Source of the DNA: Spirochaetaceae bacterium
GTDB taxonomy: Bacteria; Spirochaetota; Spirochaetia; Treponematales; Breznakiellaceae
Length of the DNA: 5,600 nucleotides
Assembly: GCA_031265535.1 (NCBI GenBank)
Contig: JAISCO010000099.1
Location: forward strand, 1 to 5,600
Reading direction: 5' to 3'
The notes beneath the pieces were generated by a model. It was not told the origin of the DNA and ran no database searches. It saw nothing but the letters and a program-made list of their open reading frames with translations. Of this stretch, positions 4,616 through 5,600 are shown piece by piece. How positions within the stretch are numbered: the stretch's first letter is position 1; every line of letters starts with the position of its first letter. The translations under genes and the position numbers were made by a program.

Positions 4616-5600
4616 ATGTCATGGGCGTTATGCCCGTAAACTCCCTCATACTTAAAATGTCTATTCCAATGATGATTTCTATGCTGGTTCAGGCCTTGTA
4701 TAATATCGTTGACAGCATTTTTGTAGCGCAAATAAATGAGAACGCATTGGCGGCGGTGTCTTTGGCATTTCCTGTACAAATGGCGATAATAGGCATTGCG
4801 GTCGGAACAGGCGTAGGCATAAACGCGCTGCTTTCAAAAAGTTTAGGGGAACGCAATTTTGAAAAAGTAAACAAGACGGCGGCTAACGGGATTTTTCTTG
4901 CGTTGATGGGCGCCGCTGTTTTCTTTGCGGCGGGGATTCTATTCACTGAAGTTTATTTTAGGACACAGACCGACATAGACGAGATAGTTAAATACGGATG
5001 CGATTATATTTCAATAATTTGTATTTTTTCATTCACTGTTTTTTTCCAGATTACATTTGAACGCCTTTTAGCATCGACCGGTAAAACTTTTTACGCGATG
5101 ATTTCACAAATAACCGGCGCGCTGGTAAATATAGCGCTTGATCCCATTCTAATTTTCGGATTATTTGGGTTTCCGGCGATGGGAGTTAAAGGAGCTGCAA
5201 TCGCCACCATTATTGGAGAATGTTGCGGTTCGTTTACAGCGTTTATGCTTAACTTGAAAATAAATAAGGAAATCCGGTTTTCATTCAAAGGTTTCAAGCC
5301 CGACTTAGGCATAATAAAATCAATTTATGCCGTAGGATTCCCCTCAATATTGATACAGTGCGCCGGATCTTTAATGATATACGGCGTAAACCGTATACTA
5401 ATTCAGTTCAGTTCCACCGCAAACGCGGTATTCGGCGTATTTTTCCGCCTGCAAAGTTTTGTTTTCATGCCGATATTCGGCATGAATAACGCGATAATAC
5501 CAATAATAGCTTATAATTACGGCGCGCGCCATAAAGACCGCATAACAAAAACTATTAAACTAAGCGTCATATACGCCGCGTGTATTATGTTTATAGGTTT
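4612..5600 (+). CDS. MATE-family multidrug/metabolite efflux transporter, 3' end outside window
   Basis: The visible part is 329 codons of an expected roughly 450. An in-frame TAA at 4600-4602 limits the start to ATG 4612, 4621 or 4630; 4612 is the longest. MATE proteins are inner-membrane antiporters that export drugs or metabolites using a Na+ or H+ gradient. Diagnostic features seen are PMMISMLVQALYNIVDSIFVAQ (residues about 19-40, first membrane helix), then LAAVSLAFP, GTGVGINALLSKSLGE (about 71-86), FERLLASTGKTFYAMISQ and ALVNIALDPILIFG in the first half. The second half starts near GFPSILIQCAGS and reaches the family hallmark NNAIIPIIAYNYGAR. The layout fits the MepA/NorM-type MATE group. 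About nine membrane helices are visible. Codon use is richer in ATA, TTA and AAA than in the leftward envelope genes. The substrate cannot be told from sequence. Confidence 0.93.
   Translation, partial: MNVMGVMPVNSLILKMSIPMMISMLVQALYNIVDSIFVAQINENALAAVSLAFPVQMAIIGIAVGTGVGINALLSKSLGERNFEKVNKTAANGIFLALMGAAVFFAAGILFTEVYFRTQTDIDEIVKYGCDYISIICIFSFTVFFQITFERLLASTGKTFYAMISQITGALVNIALDPILIFGLFGFPAMGVKGAAIATIIGECCGSFTAFMLNLKINKEIRFSFKGFKPDLGIIKSIYAVGFPSILIQCAGSLMIYGVNRILIQFSSTANAVFGVFFRLQSFVFMPIFGMNNAIIPIIAYNYGARHKDRITKTIKLSVIYAACIMFIG

Noticed and set aside
4689..4946. Minus-strand open frames opposite the transporter gene
   Set aside because: The plus strand here encodes unmistakable MATE motifs; the opposite frames are shadows of its codon pattern.

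Overview
This window looks like chromosomal DNA of a spirochaete, most likely of the Treponema type. That is an inference from gene content and style: exported LPP20-family proteins, a PEGA-like plus CsgG-like protein, a small outer-membrane barrel, and long poly-C/G tracts. No gene here fixes the species.

Positions 5-3648 hold four minus-strand genes for the cell envelope. In transcription order they are a small outer-membrane beta-barrel protein (3648-3058), a secreted PEGA/CsgG-like protein (2965-2153), an LPP20-type lipoprotein (1911-1312) and a second secreted LPP20-like protein (778-5). The first two lie 92 bp apart and could share a transcript. The lipoprotein gene is preceded by a set of mutually exclusive hairpins touching its Shine-Dalgarno sequence and is followed by a good intrinsic terminator. 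The last gene stands alone behind a 440 bp spacer. All four products carry export signals and probably work in the periplasm or outer membrane. The mix of LPP20 and CsgG/TolB-like domains recalls the FlgO/FlgP/FlgT set of other bacteria, but a shared role is only a suggestion.

Positions 3660-4260 look empty to a standard gene finder but carry the most interesting signal. A consensus-like minus-strand promoter (TTGACA, 18 bp, TATACT) lies 6 bp before an ATG at 4216. That reading frame runs into a run of 14 C (14 G on the plus strand, 4066-4079) and stops just beyond it. With 13 C, the frame would continue for 105 more codons. A 13-bp tandem duplication at 3752-3777 then breaks the frame again; with one copy it would run to a stop overlapping the Shine-Dalgarno sequence of the barrel gene. 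This could be a phase-variable gene, a decaying gene or a repeated element.

Positions 4260-4578 are a degenerate 7-bp tandem repeat of about 40 units, lying between two diverging TTGACA promoters. Shorter arrays of the same heptamer family fill the other two large spacers (1030-1124 and 2000-2155), each built of two facing arms. A second 14-C run lies at 1159-1172.

From 4612 to the right edge runs the front three quarters of a plus-strand MATE-family efflux transporter gene. Its start has no Shine-Dalgarno sequence. It is either leaderless or coupled to a 6-codon leader ORF that overlaps it by ATGA.
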